Positions 24,250 to 33,667 of a stretch of 64,000 nt of DNA are shown here, piece after piece. The stretch lies in the NCBI RefSeq assembly GCF_028993555.1, contig NZ_CP118610.1, positions 3,275,001-3,339,000 of the forward strand. The letters are read 5' to 3'. A program made the position numbers and the translations under genes. The notes under the pieces are model-generated. The model did no database searches, was not told the DNA's origin, and was given only the letters and a program-made list of their open reading frames with translations. The DNA is from Ensifer adhaerens (GTDB lineage Bacteria; Pseudomonadota; Alphaproteobacteria; Rhizobiales; Rhizobiaceae). The first letter of the stretch is position 1, and each line of letters begins with the position of its first letter.

Positions 24250-24888
24250 TCAGCCTTTGAGCGTGAAGGCTTCGGCTGCAAGCTTGGTGATGCCGGCCCA
24301 ATCACCCTTGGCAACCAGTTCCTTCGGTGCGACCCAGGAGCCGCCGACGCAAACGACGTTGGGCAGCGTCAGATAGTCGCGCGCATTGGAAAGCGAAATG
24401 CCGCCGGTCGGGCAGAAAAGTGTGCCGGCAAGCGGCGAGGACAGCGACTTCAGATAGGCGGCACCGCCGGCCTGTTCCGCCGGGAAGAACTTCATGACGT
24501 CGTAGCCCTCTTCGCGCAGGCCCATGACTTCGCTGGCCGTCGCGGCACCCGGCAGAAGCGGAACGTCGTGGTCGTTGGCAACGTCGATCAGTTCCTGTGT
24601 CGTGCCGGGGCTGACGATGAACTTCGAGCCCGCCTCGACGGCCGCCTCGAACTGCGCGGCATTGAGGATGGTGCCTGCACCGGCGACAGCGCCTTCGACT
24701 TCGTTGGCAACGGCGCGGATCGCTTCGAGCGCTGCCGGCGTGCGCAGGGTGATCTCGATCGCCTTCAACCCGCCGGCAACGAGCGCGCGCGCCAGTGGTA
24801 CGGCGGTTGCCACGTCGTCGATCACCAGCACCGGAACGACCGGCGCCAGTTTGAGGGTGGAAAGAAGCCTGTCGGATTTCGCGCTCAT
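24250..24888 (-). CDS. eda: 2-dehydro-3-deoxyphosphogluconate (KDPG) aldolase
   Basis: 212-residue cytosolic class I aldolase that splits KDPG into pyruvate and glyceraldehyde-3-phosphate, the last step of the Entner-Doudoroff pathway, the main glucose route in rhizobia. The active-site Glu is in IEITLRT, the Schiff-base Lys in [10 protein letters not shown], phosphate-binding [11 protein letters not shown]. The ATG at 24888 has AAGGA 9 nt upstream; an open frame to 24969 is not needed. Single gene with its own strong terminator; the edd partner is not in the window. Confidence 0.93.
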   Translation of the reverse strand: MSAKSDRLLSTLKLAPVVPVLVIDDVATAVPLARALVAGGLKAIEITLRTPAALEAIRAVANEVEGAVAGAGTILNAAQFEAAVEAGSKFIVSPGTTQELIDVANDHDVPLLPGAATASEVMGLREEGYDVMKFFPAEQAGGAAYLKSLSSPLAGTLFCPTGGISLSNARDYLTLPNVVCVGGSWVAPKELVAKGDWAGITKLAAEAFTLKG

Positions 24889-25089
24889 GCCGATCGTCCT
24901 TTTTAAAACGATTGAATATGCCCTCCGCATACTCCGCCGGCCACCGGTTGTCGAGACCCACGGGCGCAAGTGTGCGGCATTCTCATGTAAGCGAACGGTA
25001 AAATACCACCTGCAACAAAGAGATGCCTTGAGCCTTCGCGCGAAAGAGATAGTTTGATGAAGGCGAGCCTCTCGAATGGCGGATTATCC

Positions 25090-25563
25090 ATGGCGAAGGA
25101 AATAGAACGCAAGTTTCTGGTCGCTTCCGACGGGTGGCAAGAGCATGCGGACAAGGGCATTGACCTCAGGCAAGCCTATGTCGTGACCATGGACGACCGC
25201 TCGCTGCGCGTGCGTATCCACGGCAACAAGTGGGCGCGCCTCACCATCAAGATCGGCAAGTCAGCGCTCGTCAGAAACGAGTATGAATACGACCTGCCGC
25301 TCGATGACGCGCGCGAGATGCTGACGCAGGCGGTCGGGATCGTCATCGAAAAACGGCGTTACCGGGTGCCGCACAAGGGCTTCGTCTGGGAAGTGGATGT
25401 CTACCAAGGCGCGCTCAAGGGCCTGATTGTCGCCGAAGTGGAGATGAAACGAGAGTCGGACATGCCGGCACTGCCCGGTTGGATCGGCCGCGAAGTCACC
25501 GGCGACCGGCGCTACTCCAACCAGGCGCTTGCCACAGAGGGGCTGATGGAACCCCAATCATGA
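25090..25563 (+). CDS. CYTH domain protein (inorganic triphosphatase-like)
   Basis: 157 residues beginning MAKEIERKFLV, the ExExK signature of CYTH/triphosphate tunnel enzymes. Further tunnel residues are RSLRVRIHGNKWARLTIK and the final EVDVYQGALKGLIVAEVEM. Bacterial members hydrolyse inorganic triphosphate with Mg2+/Mn2+. The ATG at 25090 gives the family start; ATG at 25057 is an alternative. Its stop overlaps the CHAD gene start (ATGA), so the pair is translationally coupled. Confidence 0.87.
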   Translation: MAKEIERKFLVASDGWQEHADKGIDLRQAYVVTMDDRSLRVRIHGNKWARLTIKIGKSALVRNEYEYDLPLDDAREMLTQAVGIVIEKRRYRVPHKGFVWEVDVYQGALKGLIVAEVEMKRESDMPALPGWIGREVTGDRRYSNQALATEGLMEPQS

Positions 25564-26468
25564 CTTACGCCTTCCGGCCCGGACGGCCGTTCACCGACGA
25601 CTTCCGCGCCATTGCCGCCGAACAGCTCACGCAGGCGGTCATGACCCTCGAAGACCGCCCTCAGGGCCTCCACGAGGCCATCCATGAGGCGCGCAAGAAC
25701 TTCAAGCGCCTGCGTTCGCTCTATCGGCTCGTCGCCGCCGACGCGCCGCAATTCCAGAAGCACGAAAATGCGCGCATTCGCGACATGGCCCGCAATCTTT
25801 CGATCGTCCGCGATGCCGCCGCTCTCGTTGAAAACGCCCATTACCTCAAGGCGGCGGCTTGCAACGAGGAGGAAGAACGAGCCCTCACCCATGTCTGCGA
25901 ACGGCTGACGACCCGCCGCGACCGCATCGCCGCCGTCGAGACCGATATCGAGGATCGCGTCGCCGGCACCATCGTCAATTGCGAGCAGGCGCTGCAGGCA
26001 CTGGCCCACATATCTTTCGACGATCGACGCAGCAAGACGGTGGCCCGGCTGACGAAAGGCTGGCGACGGACACTCAGGCGCGCCGCCCGCGCCAGGGAGG
26101 CCTGCGGATCGAGCACGGAGGCGTATCCCTTCCACGAATTGCGCAAGCGCGCGCAGGACTACCGCATGCATCTCGGGCTTATGCGCGAGCTCTGGCCGTC
26201 CGCCATGCAGGCCAAGCGAAACGAGACCAAGATGCTGGTCGACGCGCTCGGTCACCTCAACGACCTCGCCGTCTTGACCCAGTTGATCAACGAGGAGCCG
26301 GGCCTCGCCGGCAACAGCCAGGACCAGGCCCACCTCATCGCCGCAGTTATCGCCCGGCAGCAAACCCTGCGCGAGGACGTCTTGAGCCTCGCAGCAACCG
26401 TCTTCCAGGAGCAGCCGGACGACGAGAGCCGGACGATCCGGCTGCTCTGGCTCAAGGCCGTGCACTAG
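25560..26468 (+). CDS. CHAD domain protein
   Basis: 302 residues, nearly all alpha-helical with conserved His/Arg/Lys facing a basic groove ([54 protein letters not shown]). CHAD domains bind polyphosphate and are often fused to or next to CYTH triphosphatases; here they are two overlapping genes. The role is probably polyphosphate binding or metabolism, inferred from family and coupling. The start is fixed by the ATGA overlap with the CYTH stop. Confidence 0.85.
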   Translation: MTYAFRPGRPFTDDFRAIAAEQLTQAVMTLEDRPQGLHEAIHEARKNFKRLRSLYRLVAADAPQFQKHENARIRDMARNLSIVRDAAALVENAHYLKAAACNEEEERALTHVCERLTTRRDRIAAVETDIEDRVAGTIVNCEQALQALAHISFDDRRSKTVARLTKGWRRTLRRAARAREACGSSTEAYPFHELRKRAQDYRMHLGLMRELWPSAMQAKRNETKMLVDALGHLNDLAVLTQLINEEPGLAGNSQDQAHLIAAVIARQQTLREDVLSLAATVFQEQPDDESRTIRLLWLKAVH

Positions 26469-26566
26469 CACGGCCACCCCGACCGATCCGCCCAAAGCGC
26501 GACAGAGTGCCCTCTCGCGCCTGCTGTGATTGCGCTTGCGGCGCGAAACCTGTATTTGCACCGGCC

Positions 26567-27523
26567 ATGACCGACATTTCCACGACCCCGCGCCCTGAGA
26601 CCCATGGTGAGACCCACGGCCAGTTTCTGGTCGCCGCGCTCTATCATTTCGCAAGCTTCCCGCGCTTCGCCGGATTCCGCGAACTGCTGCAGGCTGTCTG
26701 CGACGAAAACGGTGTCAAGGGCACGCTGCTGCTCGCCCATGAGGGCATCAACGGCACGATCGCCGGCACCGATGCCGGCATCGCTACGGTGCTTGCCTTC
26801 CTGCGAGCGCAACCGGAGCTTGGAGCCTTGGAGCACAAGGAAAGCCGGGCGTCCTCGATGCCGTTCCTGCGCATGAAAGTGCGGCTGAAAAAGGAAATCG
26901 TCACCATGGGCGTCGAGAACATCGACCCCAACAAGATCGTCGGCACCTATGTCGAGCCGAGGAATTGGAACGCGCTGATCTCCGATCCCGATACGATCGT
27001 CATCGATACGCGCAACGATTACGAGACGGCGATCGGCATCTTCAAGGGCGCGGTCGATCCGCAGACCAAAACCTTCCGCGAGTTCCCGGATTGGGTGCGC
27101 AACAATACCGGCCTGCACAACAAGCCGAAGATCGCCATGTACTGCACCGGCGGCATCCGCTGCGAGAAGGCGACCGCCTTCATGAAGGAGCAGGGCTTCG
27201 ACGAGGTCTATCACCTCAAGGGCGGCATCCTGAAGTATCTCGAGGACGTGCCGCAGGAAGAAAGCCTGTGGGAGGGCGCCTGCTTCGTCTTCGACGACCG
27301 CGTCTCCGTCACCCATGGCCTTGCGGAAGGCGAGCACACGCTCTGCCATGCCTGCCGCCAGCCGCTGACCAAGGCCGACCTCGCCTCACCGCACCACGAG
27401 GACGGCGTCTCCTGCATCCACTGCTACGAGGTCCGCACCGACGAGGACCGCGAGCGCTACCGCCAGCGCCAGAAGCAGATCGATCTCGCCAGGAAGCGCG
27501 GCGAACGCCACCTCGGCAGCTGA
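26567..27523 (+). CDS. trhO: tRNA uridine(34) hydroxylase (rhodanese-like)
   Basis: 318 residues; makes 5-hydroxyuridine at tRNA position 34. N-terminal UPF0176 domain ([17 protein letters not shown] ... [15 protein letters not shown]), then a rhodanese domain with the catalytic Cys in [11 protein letters not shown], and a C-terminal Cys cluster ([16 protein letters not shown]) that could bind zinc. The ATG at 26567 gives the family start; an open frame extends far upstream but overlaps the CHAD gene. A rhizobial repeat follows the stop. Confidence 0.9.
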   Translation: MTDISTTPRPETHGETHGQFLVAALYHFASFPRFAGFRELLQAVCDENGVKGTLLLAHEGINGTIAGTDAGIATVLAFLRAQPELGALEHKESRASSMPFLRMKVRLKKEIVTMGVENIDPNKIVGTYVEPRNWNALISDPDTIVIDTRNDYETAIGIFKGAVDPQTKTFREFPDWVRNNTGLHNKPKIAMYCTGGIRCEKATAFMKEQGFDEVYHLKGGILKYLEDVPQEESLWEGACFVFDDRVSVTHGLAEGEHTLCHACRQPLTKADLASPHHEDGVSCIHCYEVRTDEDRERYRQRQKQIDLARKRGERHLGS

Positions 27524-27554
27524 CCTTCTCGCGGAAAGGCCCCTCGTCCGCGTG

Positions 27555-27606
27555 GTGAGGCCCCCGCATCCGCCTGCCGGCACCTTCTCCCCGCACTCGG
27601 GGCGAA
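27555..27606. repeat. RIME-like rhizobial intergenic repeat, copy 1
   Basis: Shares a 28-base stretch (27567-27594) identical to 34927-34954, followed by a palindromic CCTTCTCCCC/GGGGCGAAGG stem. It lies after trhO. Repeats of this kind are dispersed in rhizobial genomes as intergenic mosaic elements; the name RIME is from memory and not verified. Confidence 0.6.
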
Positions 27607-27696
27607 GGGGATCTGCCGGACCGCCCCCATCTACAGATCAAGCTCCGACGTTTGGACCGCCGCTTTCAAGCAGGCCCGCTCACGATCGCAACCCGC

Positions 27697-28104
27697 CTAG
27701 CCCGGCAACGCCTCGCACTCCTCTAGCGCCAATGCGCTGCGGTCCCATTCGTGCCGGCTGCGGGTGAAGATCGCGTCGGTGGGCTCAAACACCGAGGGAT
27801 CGTCGAGCGTGCCGGCATAGATCGACAGGCGTGGATCGTCCGGCGGGCCGGAGCCGTAGACCTGGCTGCCGCAGGTTTCGCAAAAATAGCGGATCGAGGA
27901 ATTGCCGTTTTCGGCGCGCGTCTCGTAGCCGCGGCATGTGCCTGACATCGTTACATCGGCCCGGTCAAGGATCATGTAGCAGCAATGGCCGGTTCCAGTT
28001 GCACGCTGACAATCGCGGCAATGGCAAAAACCGGAATAAAGCGGCTGCCCTTTTGCCTCGTAGCGGATCGCGCCGCAGAGACATCCGCCCTTCATGACAC
28101 TCAT
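27697..28104 (-). CDS. GFA family protein (glutathione-dependent formaldehyde-activating fold)
   Basis: 135 residues with an Mss4-like zinc fold. Cys ligands: GGCLCGAIRYEA, FCHCRDCQRATG and YFCETCGSQVYG. Some members bring glutathione and formaldehyde together; most are of unknown substrate. The ATG at 28104 follows GAGGAG. It is transcribed alone on the minus strand, between a repeat and the metQ terminator region. Confidence 0.87.
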   Translation of the reverse strand: MSVMKGGCLCGAIRYEAKGQPLYSGFCHCRDCQRATGTGHCCYMILDRADVTMSGTCRGYETRAENGNSSIRYFCETCGSQVYGSGPPDDPRLSIYAGTLDDPSVFEPTDAIFTRSRHEWDRSALALEECEALPG

Positions 28105-28159
28105 GGTCCGTTCTCCTCGAAGCTTCAGGAGGATAACCAAGCGTGCTTTGCGGTCAAAG

Positions 28160-28191
28160 AAAAACCGCGCGCCGCAATTGCAGCGCGCGGT
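28160..28191 (-). terminator. Rho-independent terminator of the metNIQ operon
   Basis: 9 bp perfect stem, ACCGCGCGC (28164-28172) and GCGCGCGGT (28183-28191), followed on the minus strand by TTTTTCTTT. It lies 22 bp past the metQ stop. Confidence 0.88.
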
Positions 28192-28213
28192 CCGTCTTCC
28201 CTTTCAGAAAAGC

Positions 28214-28990
28214 TTACCAGCTCGGGATCAGCGCACCCTTGAAGGTGTCGTTGATGAAGGCCTTCACCTTTTCGTCGTGGTAGGATTCGACCAGCGTCTT
28301 CACCCACGGCGCATCCTTGTCGGCCTCGCGCACGGCAATGACGTTGGCATAGGGCGACTTCTCGCCTTCGATCGCGATCGCGTCCTTCTTCGGGTGCAGG
28401 CCGGCTTCCATCGCATAATTGGTGTTGATGACAGCGGCATCGACGTCCTGCAGCGAGCGCGGCAGCTGGGCGGCATCGAGCTCGGCAAAGGTGATGTTCT
28501 TCGGGTTCTCGGTGATGTCTGCCGGGGTAACCTTGAGACCAGCCTCTTCCTTGACCTTGATCAGGCCCTTGGAGGCGAGAACGAGCAATGCGCGACCGCC
28601 GTTGGTCGGGTCGTTCGGGATGGCGATCGTCGCGCCGTCCTGAAGTTCGTCGAGGCTCTTCACCTTTTGCGAATAGACGCCCATCGGCGTCGTGATGGTG
28701 GTGCCGACGCTGACGATCTCGAAGCCGCGATCGGCGATCTGGTTGTCGAGATAGGGCTGGTGCTGGAACGAGTTGGCGTTGAGGTCACCATCGGCCAGAG
28801 CCTGGTTCGGAACAACGTAGTCGGAGAATTCGAGGATCTCGATGTCGAGACCCTTGGGGGCTGCGACTTCCTTCACCTTCTCCATGATCTGGGCGTGTTC
28901 GCCCGGGGTGACGCCGACCTTGATGGTTTCGGCAAGCGCCGTGCCGGCGGTAAGAGCGGCAATCGCCGCCGCGATGATGAGCTTCTTCAT
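28214..28990 (-). CDS. metQ: Methionine ABC transporter substrate-binding protein
   Basis: 258 residues, NlpA/MetQ family, periplasmic. Sec signal peptide MKKLIIAAAIAALTAGTALA|ETIKVGV. There is no lipobox cysteine, so unlike many MetQ proteins this one would be free in the periplasm. Family motifs: GVTPGEHAQIMEKVKEVA, FQHQPYLD and AVINTNYAMEAGL. AAGGAG precedes the ATG at 28990. Last gene of metN-metI-metQ; a strong terminator follows. Confidence 0.92.
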   Translation of the reverse strand: MKKLIIAAAIAALTAGTALAETIKVGVTPGEHAQIMEKVKEVAAPKGLDIEILEFSDYVVPNQALADGDLNANSFQHQPYLDNQIADRGFEIVSVGTTITTPMGVYSQKVKSLDELQDGATIAIPNDPTNGGRALLVLASKGLIKVKEEAGLKVTPADITENPKNITFAELDAAQLPRSLQDVDAAVINTNYAMEAGLHPKKDAIAIEGEKSPYANVIAVREADKDAPWVKTLVESYHDEKVKAFINDTFKGALIPSW

Positions 28991-29028
28991 GGATGTCTCC
29001 TTGTTCACGTTCAAGTCTTGGGAGGAAA

Positions 29029-29694
29029 TCAGGTCTTGCGGTTCTTCTTGTCGAAGCGTCGCGCCAGGCCGTCGCCGGCGCTCTGGACGAGTTGCACCAG
29101 CACGATCAGCACGACGACGACGACGAGCATCACGTCGGGCATGAAACGCTGGTAGCCGTAGCGGATGCCGAGGTCGCCAAGCCCGCCGCCGCCGACGGCA
29201 CCGACCATCGCCGAATAGCCGATGAGGCTGACGGCGGTCATGGTGAGCGCCAAAGTCAGCGCCGGCCGCGCTTCGGCGAGCAGCACCTTGAAGACGATTT
29301 GCATCGGGGTCGCGCCCATGGCGCGCGCCGCCTCGATCAGGCCCTTGTCGATCTCGCGGATCGCCGCTTCCACCAGACGGGCGACAAAGGGAATGGTCGC
29401 GATCGTCAAAGGCACGATCGCCGCCTTGGTGCCGATCGACGTGCCGGTCAAAAGTCGGGTGAAAGGAATGATGGCGACGACGAGGATGATGAACGGCGTC
29501 GAGCGCGTGGCGTTGACGATCAGCCCGACGATGCGGTTGATCGTCGGCGCCGGGAAGAGTTCGCCCTTGCCGCTGGTTGCAAGGAAGATGCCGATCGGAA
29601 GCCCGATCAGCGAGCCGATCAGGCCGGCGATCGCGACCATGTAGATGGTGTCGACGGTGGCGCCAGCGATGCGCAGCAGAATATCAGGCGACAT
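29029..29694 (-). CDS. metI: Methionine ABC transporter permease
   Basis: 221 residues with five to six membrane helices. The ABC-permease EAA loop is [23 protein letters not shown]. It forms the channel of the MetNIQ D/L-methionine importer. The ATG at 29694 has GGAGG and overlaps the metN stop by 11 bp; a longer open frame to 29847 lies inside metN. metQ starts 38 bp after its stop. Confidence 0.92.
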   Translation of the reverse strand: MSPDILLRIAGATVDTIYMVAIAGLIGSLIGLPIGIFLATSGKGELFPAPTINRIVGLIVNATRSTPFIILVVAIIPFTRLLTGTSIGTKAAIVPLTIATIPFVARLVEAAIREIDKGLIEAARAMGATPMQIVFKVLLAEARPALTLALTMTAVSLIGYSAMVGAVGGGGLGDLGIRYGYQRFMPDVMLVVVVVLIVLVQLVQSAGDGLARRFDKKNRKT

Positions 29695-30766
29695 AACCGA
29701 GCACCTCCGTAACCAGGCCGTTTTCCGCAAAGAAGCGTTCGGCACGACCGGAGGTCTCGGCGTCCGCACCATAGGCGACGACCAGCGAGCCATAGGGCGC
29801 GCCGCCGATCTCGTCGATCGTGCCGGCGATGATATTGACCTCGGCACCGACCGACTTGATCAGCTGCGAGATCAGCGGCTTTTCGGCTGCCGCACCAAAG
29901 AAGGTAAGCCGCACCACGGCGCGATCGCCGGCGGCCGGCTGCGGTTTCAGCGCCCGCGACACAGCGTCGGGAAGCTTGGAGCCCGGCAGGCCCGACAGCA
30001 ACGCCCGCGTCGTCTCGTGCTTCGGATGGGTGAAGACGTCGAAGGTGTGGCCCCGCTCGACGATGCGGCCATGGTCGATGACAGCCACATCCGAGGTCAC
30101 AGCCTTCACCACTTCCATCTCGTGGGTGATGAGCAGCACCGTCAAGCCGAGTTCGGCATTGATGCGCTTCAACAGTTCGAGGATCGACTGCGTCGTTTCC
30201 GGGTCGAGCGCCGAGGTCGCCTCGTCGGAAAGCAAGAGCTTCGGCTCGGTCGCAAGTGCGCGGGCGATGCCGATGCGCTGCTTCTGGCCACCGGAAAGTT
30301 CGGCCGGATAACGCGCGTGCTTGTCGGCGAGGCCGACGAGATCGAGCAGCGGCCGGATGCGCTGCTCGATGGCGCGCTTGTCCATGCCTGCGATTTCGAG
30401 CGGCAGGGCGACGTTGCCGAACACGGTGCGCGAGGAGAGCAGGTTGAAATGCTGGAAGATCATGCCGACCTTGCGGCGAAGCCCGCGCAGCGCCGCCTCG
30501 TCGAGCGCGCCGACATCGACGCCGTCGACCAGGACCTTGCCGCTGCTCGGCTTTTCCAGCCCGTTGACCAGCCGGATCAGCGTCGACTTGCCGGCGCCGG
30601 AGCGGCCGATGATGCCGGTGATCGAGCCGCGGTCGACGGTCAGCGAGACCTTGTCGAGCGCGGTGAAAGCGCCGCTCTGGCCAGAGGCGGGAAAGTGCTT
30701 GGAAACGCCGTCGAAGGCGACGGCCGCGTCAGCGGGTGGCGCGGCGCTTTGGGCGGAAACGCTCAT
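29684..30766 (-). CDS. metN: Methionine ABC transporter ATP-binding protein
   Basis: 360 residues. Walker A GRSGAGKS, signature [15 protein letters not shown], Walker [14 protein letters not shown]-loop ITHEM, and a C-terminal NIL domain ([31 protein letters not shown]) that binds methionine for feedback control. The start is uncertain: ATG at 30766 ([11 protein letters not shown]) is chosen; ATG at 30841 would add 25 residues and neither has a good ribosome site. First gene of the operon; a hairpin lies about 190 bp upstream. Confidence 0.9.
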   Translation of the reverse strand: MSVSAQSAAPPADAAVAFDGVSKHFPASGQSGAFTALDKVSLTVDRGSITGIIGRSGAGKSTLIRLVNGLEKPSSGKVLVDGVDVGALDEAALRGLRRKVGMIFQHFNLLSSRTVFGNVALPLEIAGMDKRAIEQRIRPLLDLVGLADKHARYPAELSGGQKQRIGIARALATEPKLLLSDEATSALDPETTQSILELLKRINAELGLTVLLITHEMEVVKAVTSDVAVIDHGRIVERGHTFDVFTHPKHETTRALLSGLPGSKLPDAVSRALKPQPAAGDRAVVRLTFFGAAAEKPLISQLIKSVGAEVNIIAGTIDEIGGAPYGSLVVAYGADAETSGRAERFFAENGLVTEVLGYVA

Positions 30767-30954
30767 CGTTCGGAGACCCCCGGAAGAGGCGCGGTCGAAT
30801 TGTGCGGGTACATAGGTGCTCTCGGAATGTTCAAAACTCATGATCCCGGGCAAGCCGGGATGGAACGCGTGTCCGGTCAGGCCGACATTCGACAACGCAT
30901 TCGGAACAGGGAGCACTTCTCTAACATCAAGCAACCAGTCAGTTCAACTTTGGC

Positions 30955-30975
30955 GTCGCATGGCCCGCATGCGAC
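30955..30975. promoter_or_regulatory. 8 bp inverted repeat upstream of metN
   Basis: GTCGCATG (30955-30962) and CATGCGAC (30968-30975) pair perfectly around 5 nt. It sits between the metN promoter region and the divergent epimerase gene at 31191. It may be an operator or an RNA hairpin; no SAM-riboswitch consensus was found around it. Confidence 0.3.
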
Positions 30976-31190
30976 ATAATCTACGGCTCTTATGGAGAAC
31001 TGGCAGCGGATTTCACAGGCATGATATTCCTGAATATGCTGCCGAGCGGCAAAACCATGCTCTTTTGCTGCGGCCCGCCTGAGAAGTGCCACATCCCGGC
31101 GCCACCACCTTGGATATCCTCATCGAGACGGACTGCGCCCGCAGACGTTTCATGATAACGGGCGAGGATCCACGGGTTACGAGGTAGAAA

Positions 31191-32063
31191 ATGCGCATCG
31201 TCTTGACCGGAAGCTCGGGCCGCATCGGCCGGGCGATCTACAACGCGCTCGCCGCTGCCGATCACGACGTCATCGGCATCGATCGGGCGCCCTTCGGCAC
31301 GACGGCTGTCGTCGGCGATCTCGTTGACGGCGAACTGCTGGAACGTGCCATGGAGGGCGCGGATGCGGTGATCCATACGGCAGCGCTGCATGCACCGCAT
31401 GTCGAAGCGGTGGCCGACCAGGAGTTCGAGCGCGTCAATGTAATGGGCACCCATCTCGTGATCGCCGCGGCGCAGGCTGCCGGCGTCGGCCGCATCGTCT
31501 TCACCAGCACCACGGCGCTCTATGGCCATGCGGTCACAGAAGGAGGCTGCGCGTGGATTACCGAAGAGACACCGCCGAAGCCGCACACCATCTACCATCA
31601 CACCAAACTTGCGGCCGAAGCATTGCTCGAAAACGCGGCCGATCGCGCCCTGCACGTGCGGGTGCTGCGCATGTCGCGCTCTTTCCCGGAGGCTGCGGAC
31701 ACGGTCGCGAGCTACCGCCTTCACCGCGGCATCGATGCGCGCGATGTCGCGGCCGCGCATGTGGCGGCGCTCGACAATGGCGGGCCAGCGTTCCAGCGCT
31801 ACATCATCTCCGGGGAAACGCCGTTCCTTCCGACCGACTGCCGTCGTCTGGCGGAGGATGCCGCGAGCCTCCTGCGCGAACGCGCACCAAAGATGTCGCA
31901 GGCCTTCGCCGAGCGCGGCTGGGCGCTGCCGGAAACGATCGACCGGGTCTACGACCCCAGCGCCGCAATCGAAAAACTCGATTGGAAGCCGCGCTACGGC
32001 TTCAAGGAAGTTCTGGCGCAGCTCGACCGGCAGAGCCTGGAAGTCCTGCCGGTTCGCCGGTGA
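31191..32063 (+). CDS. NAD-dependent epimerase/dehydratase (extended SDR)
   Basis: 290 residues. NAD motif LTGSSGRIGRAI at the N-terminus, catalytic Ser/Tyr/Lys as TSTTALYG and YHHTKLAAE. C-terminal substrate domain follows. Substrate unknown: could be a nucleotide sugar or a sugar lactone. The gene has no close partner; it is divergent from metN and ends 87 bp from the convergent GH1 gene. Confidence 0.85.
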   Translation: MRIVLTGSSGRIGRAIYNALAAADHDVIGIDRAPFGTTAVVGDLVDGELLERAMEGADAVIHTAALHAPHVEAVADQEFERVNVMGTHLVIAAAQAAGVGRIVFTSTTALYGHAVTEGGCAWITEETPPKPHTIYHHTKLAAEALLENAADRALHVRVLRMSRSFPEAADTVASYRLHRGIDARDVAAAHVAALDNGGPAFQRYIISGETPFLPTDCRRLAEDAASLLRERAPKMSQAFAERGWALPETIDRVYDPSAAIEKLDWKPRYGFKEVLAQLDRQSLEVLPVRR

Positions 32064-32149
32064 TCCTGGAGTAGCACAACTTCGGTAGACGCCTCTGCTT
32101 CTCCCGGAGTTGTCCCTGGTGTGGCCGGGCTAAAACCGCGCGCCTGTCG

Positions 32150-33517
32150 TCAACCGTGATTGCCCTTCGGAAACTGTTCCGCGAGCGCCTGGTACCACTG
32201 ACCGCTTTTCTTGATCGTCCGCACCTGGGTGTCGTAGTCGACATGCACCATGCCGAAACGCATCTTGTAACCTTCGGCCCACTCGAAATTGTCCATCAGG
32301 CTCCAGGCGAAATAGCCGCGCATCGGATAACCCTCGGAGATCAGATCCGCGGTGATTGCGAGGTGGTCGGCGATGTAGTCGAGCCGCGGCTGGTCGTCGA
32401 CGATGCCGTTCTCAACACCCATGTTGTAGCAGGCGCCGTTCTCGGTGATGTAGCAATCGGGCAGCTGGTACTTGGCGTTGAGCGTCTTGACCAGACTGCC
32501 GAGCGCCGGGGCATAGACTTCCCAGCCGATATCCGTCTTCACCTCGCTCACCGGCTTGGCGTTGACCGTCCCCGGGTATTCCGCACCCTTGCTCGGATCG
32601 GCGCTGACGCGCATCGGCGTGTAGTAGTTGAGGCCCCACCAGTCGAGCGGCCGGGAGATCGTCTCCATGTCGCCGTCTTCGATCACGGGCATGCGGTGGC
32701 CAAGCGCACTCATGAAGCTCTCGGGGTATTCACCCTTGAAGATCGGGCCGAAGAAGACGCCGTTGTGGAAGTCGAAGGCCCGATCAGCCGCCGCCTTGTC
32801 GGCCTTGCTGTTGCTGCCGGGATAGACCGAGTGGGCGTTGATGACGATACCTGAAGGCAGATTCGGTCGCTCTGAGCGGATCGCATCGACGCCGAGTCCA
32901 TGCGCCAGATTGGTGAAGTGCAGCGCATGCAGGGCCGCATCCATGTTGCGCTCGCCGGGCGCATGGATGCCGTAGAGGTGGCTGAGCCAGACCGAGCACC
33001 ACGGCTCGTTGAAGGTCGCGACCGCGTCGAGCCGGTCACCGAGACGGGCGATCACAGTCTTGGCATAGCGCTGGAAGGCGTAGGCCGTCGTGCGCGCCGT
33101 CCAGCCGCCATCCCCCATCAGCGCCAGCGGCAGATCCCAATGGTAGAGCGTGGCATAGGCCCTGATGTTGCGCGCCTTGAGCCCGTCGACGAGGCGGTCG
33201 TAGAAGTCGAGGCCCTTTTCGTTGATAGGCCCGGTACCCTCCGGGATGATGCGCGGCCACGCGATCGAGAAACGATAGGCATCGACGCCGAGGCTCTTGA
33301 TCAGGTCCAGATCCTCGTCCAGCCGGTTGTAGTGGTCGCAGGCGACATCACCGTTGTGCCGCCCGAAGACGCGGCCCGGCATGTTGGAAAAGGCGTCCCA
33401 GATCGACGGCTTGCGCCCGTCGGCCTTGGTGGCGCCTTCGATCTGGAAGGAGGCGGTCGCCACCCCGAATACGAAATCGCCCGGGAAACGCTGGGCCAGG
33501 ATCTTGGGATCGGTCAT
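32150..33517 (-). CDS. GH1 family beta-glucosidase
   Basis: 455 residues, cytosolic, no signal peptide. The acid/base Glu is in ATFNEPWC, the nucleophile Glu in CYITENGACY; N-terminal FVFGVATASFQIEGA is the GH1 signature. It hydrolyses aryl- or oligo-beta-glucosides taken up by other transporters. The gene has its own region upstream of a terminator at 33622, so it need not be cotranscribed with the dehydrogenase. It lies beside sugar dehydrogenase, isomerase and xylose genes. Confidence 0.93.
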   Translation of the reverse strand: MTDPKILAQRFPGDFVFGVATASFQIEGATKADGRKPSIWDAFSNMPGRVFGRHNGDVACDHYNRLDEDLDLIKSLGVDAYRFSIAWPRIIPEGTGPINEKGLDFYDRLVDGLKARNIRAYATLYHWDLPLALMGDGGWTARTTAYAFQRYAKTVIARLGDRLDAVATFNEPWCSVWLSHLYGIHAPGERNMDAALHALHFTNLAHGLGVDAIRSERPNLPSGIVINAHSVYPGSNSKADKAAADRAFDFHNGVFFGPIFKGEYPESFMSALGHRMPVIEDGDMETISRPLDWWGLNYYTPMRVSADPSKGAEYPGTVNAKPVSEVKTDIGWEVYAPALGSLVKTLNAKYQLPDCYITENGACYNMGVENGIVDDQPRLDYIADHLAITADLISEGYPMRGYFAWSLMDNFEWAEGYKMRFGMVHVDYDTQVRTIKKSGQWYQALAEQFPKGNHG

Positions 33518-33621
33518 CGCTTTGGTCTCGTCTCGTTCTGGCCCCGCTGCCAGCGGGACCTCGTTGTCTTCTTGTGTTTCGCCGGCTGGCCTAAGGCCGC
33601 ACAGGCAAATGTCAACTCGCG

Positions 33622-33648
33622 AAAAAGGGCGGGAAAGCCCCCGCCCTT
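33622..33648 (-). terminator. Rho-independent terminator of the Gfo/Idh/MocA gene
   Basis: AAGGGCGGG (33625-33633) and CCCGCCCTT (33640-33648), 9 bp perfect stem, 6 nt loop, T-run on the minus strand at 33626-33622. It lies 19 bp past the stop of the gene at 33668. Confidence 0.88.
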
Positions 33649-33667
33649 CGCCGGTTCCGGCCGTTGG

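Noticed and set aside
25859..26566. N-terminal extension of the trhO frame
   Set aside because: It overlaps the CHAD gene in another frame; family start is at 26567.
30767..31190. SAM riboswitch upstream of metN
   Set aside because: I looked for SAM-II and SAM/SAH-type consensus on the minus strand and found only an 8 bp hairpin.
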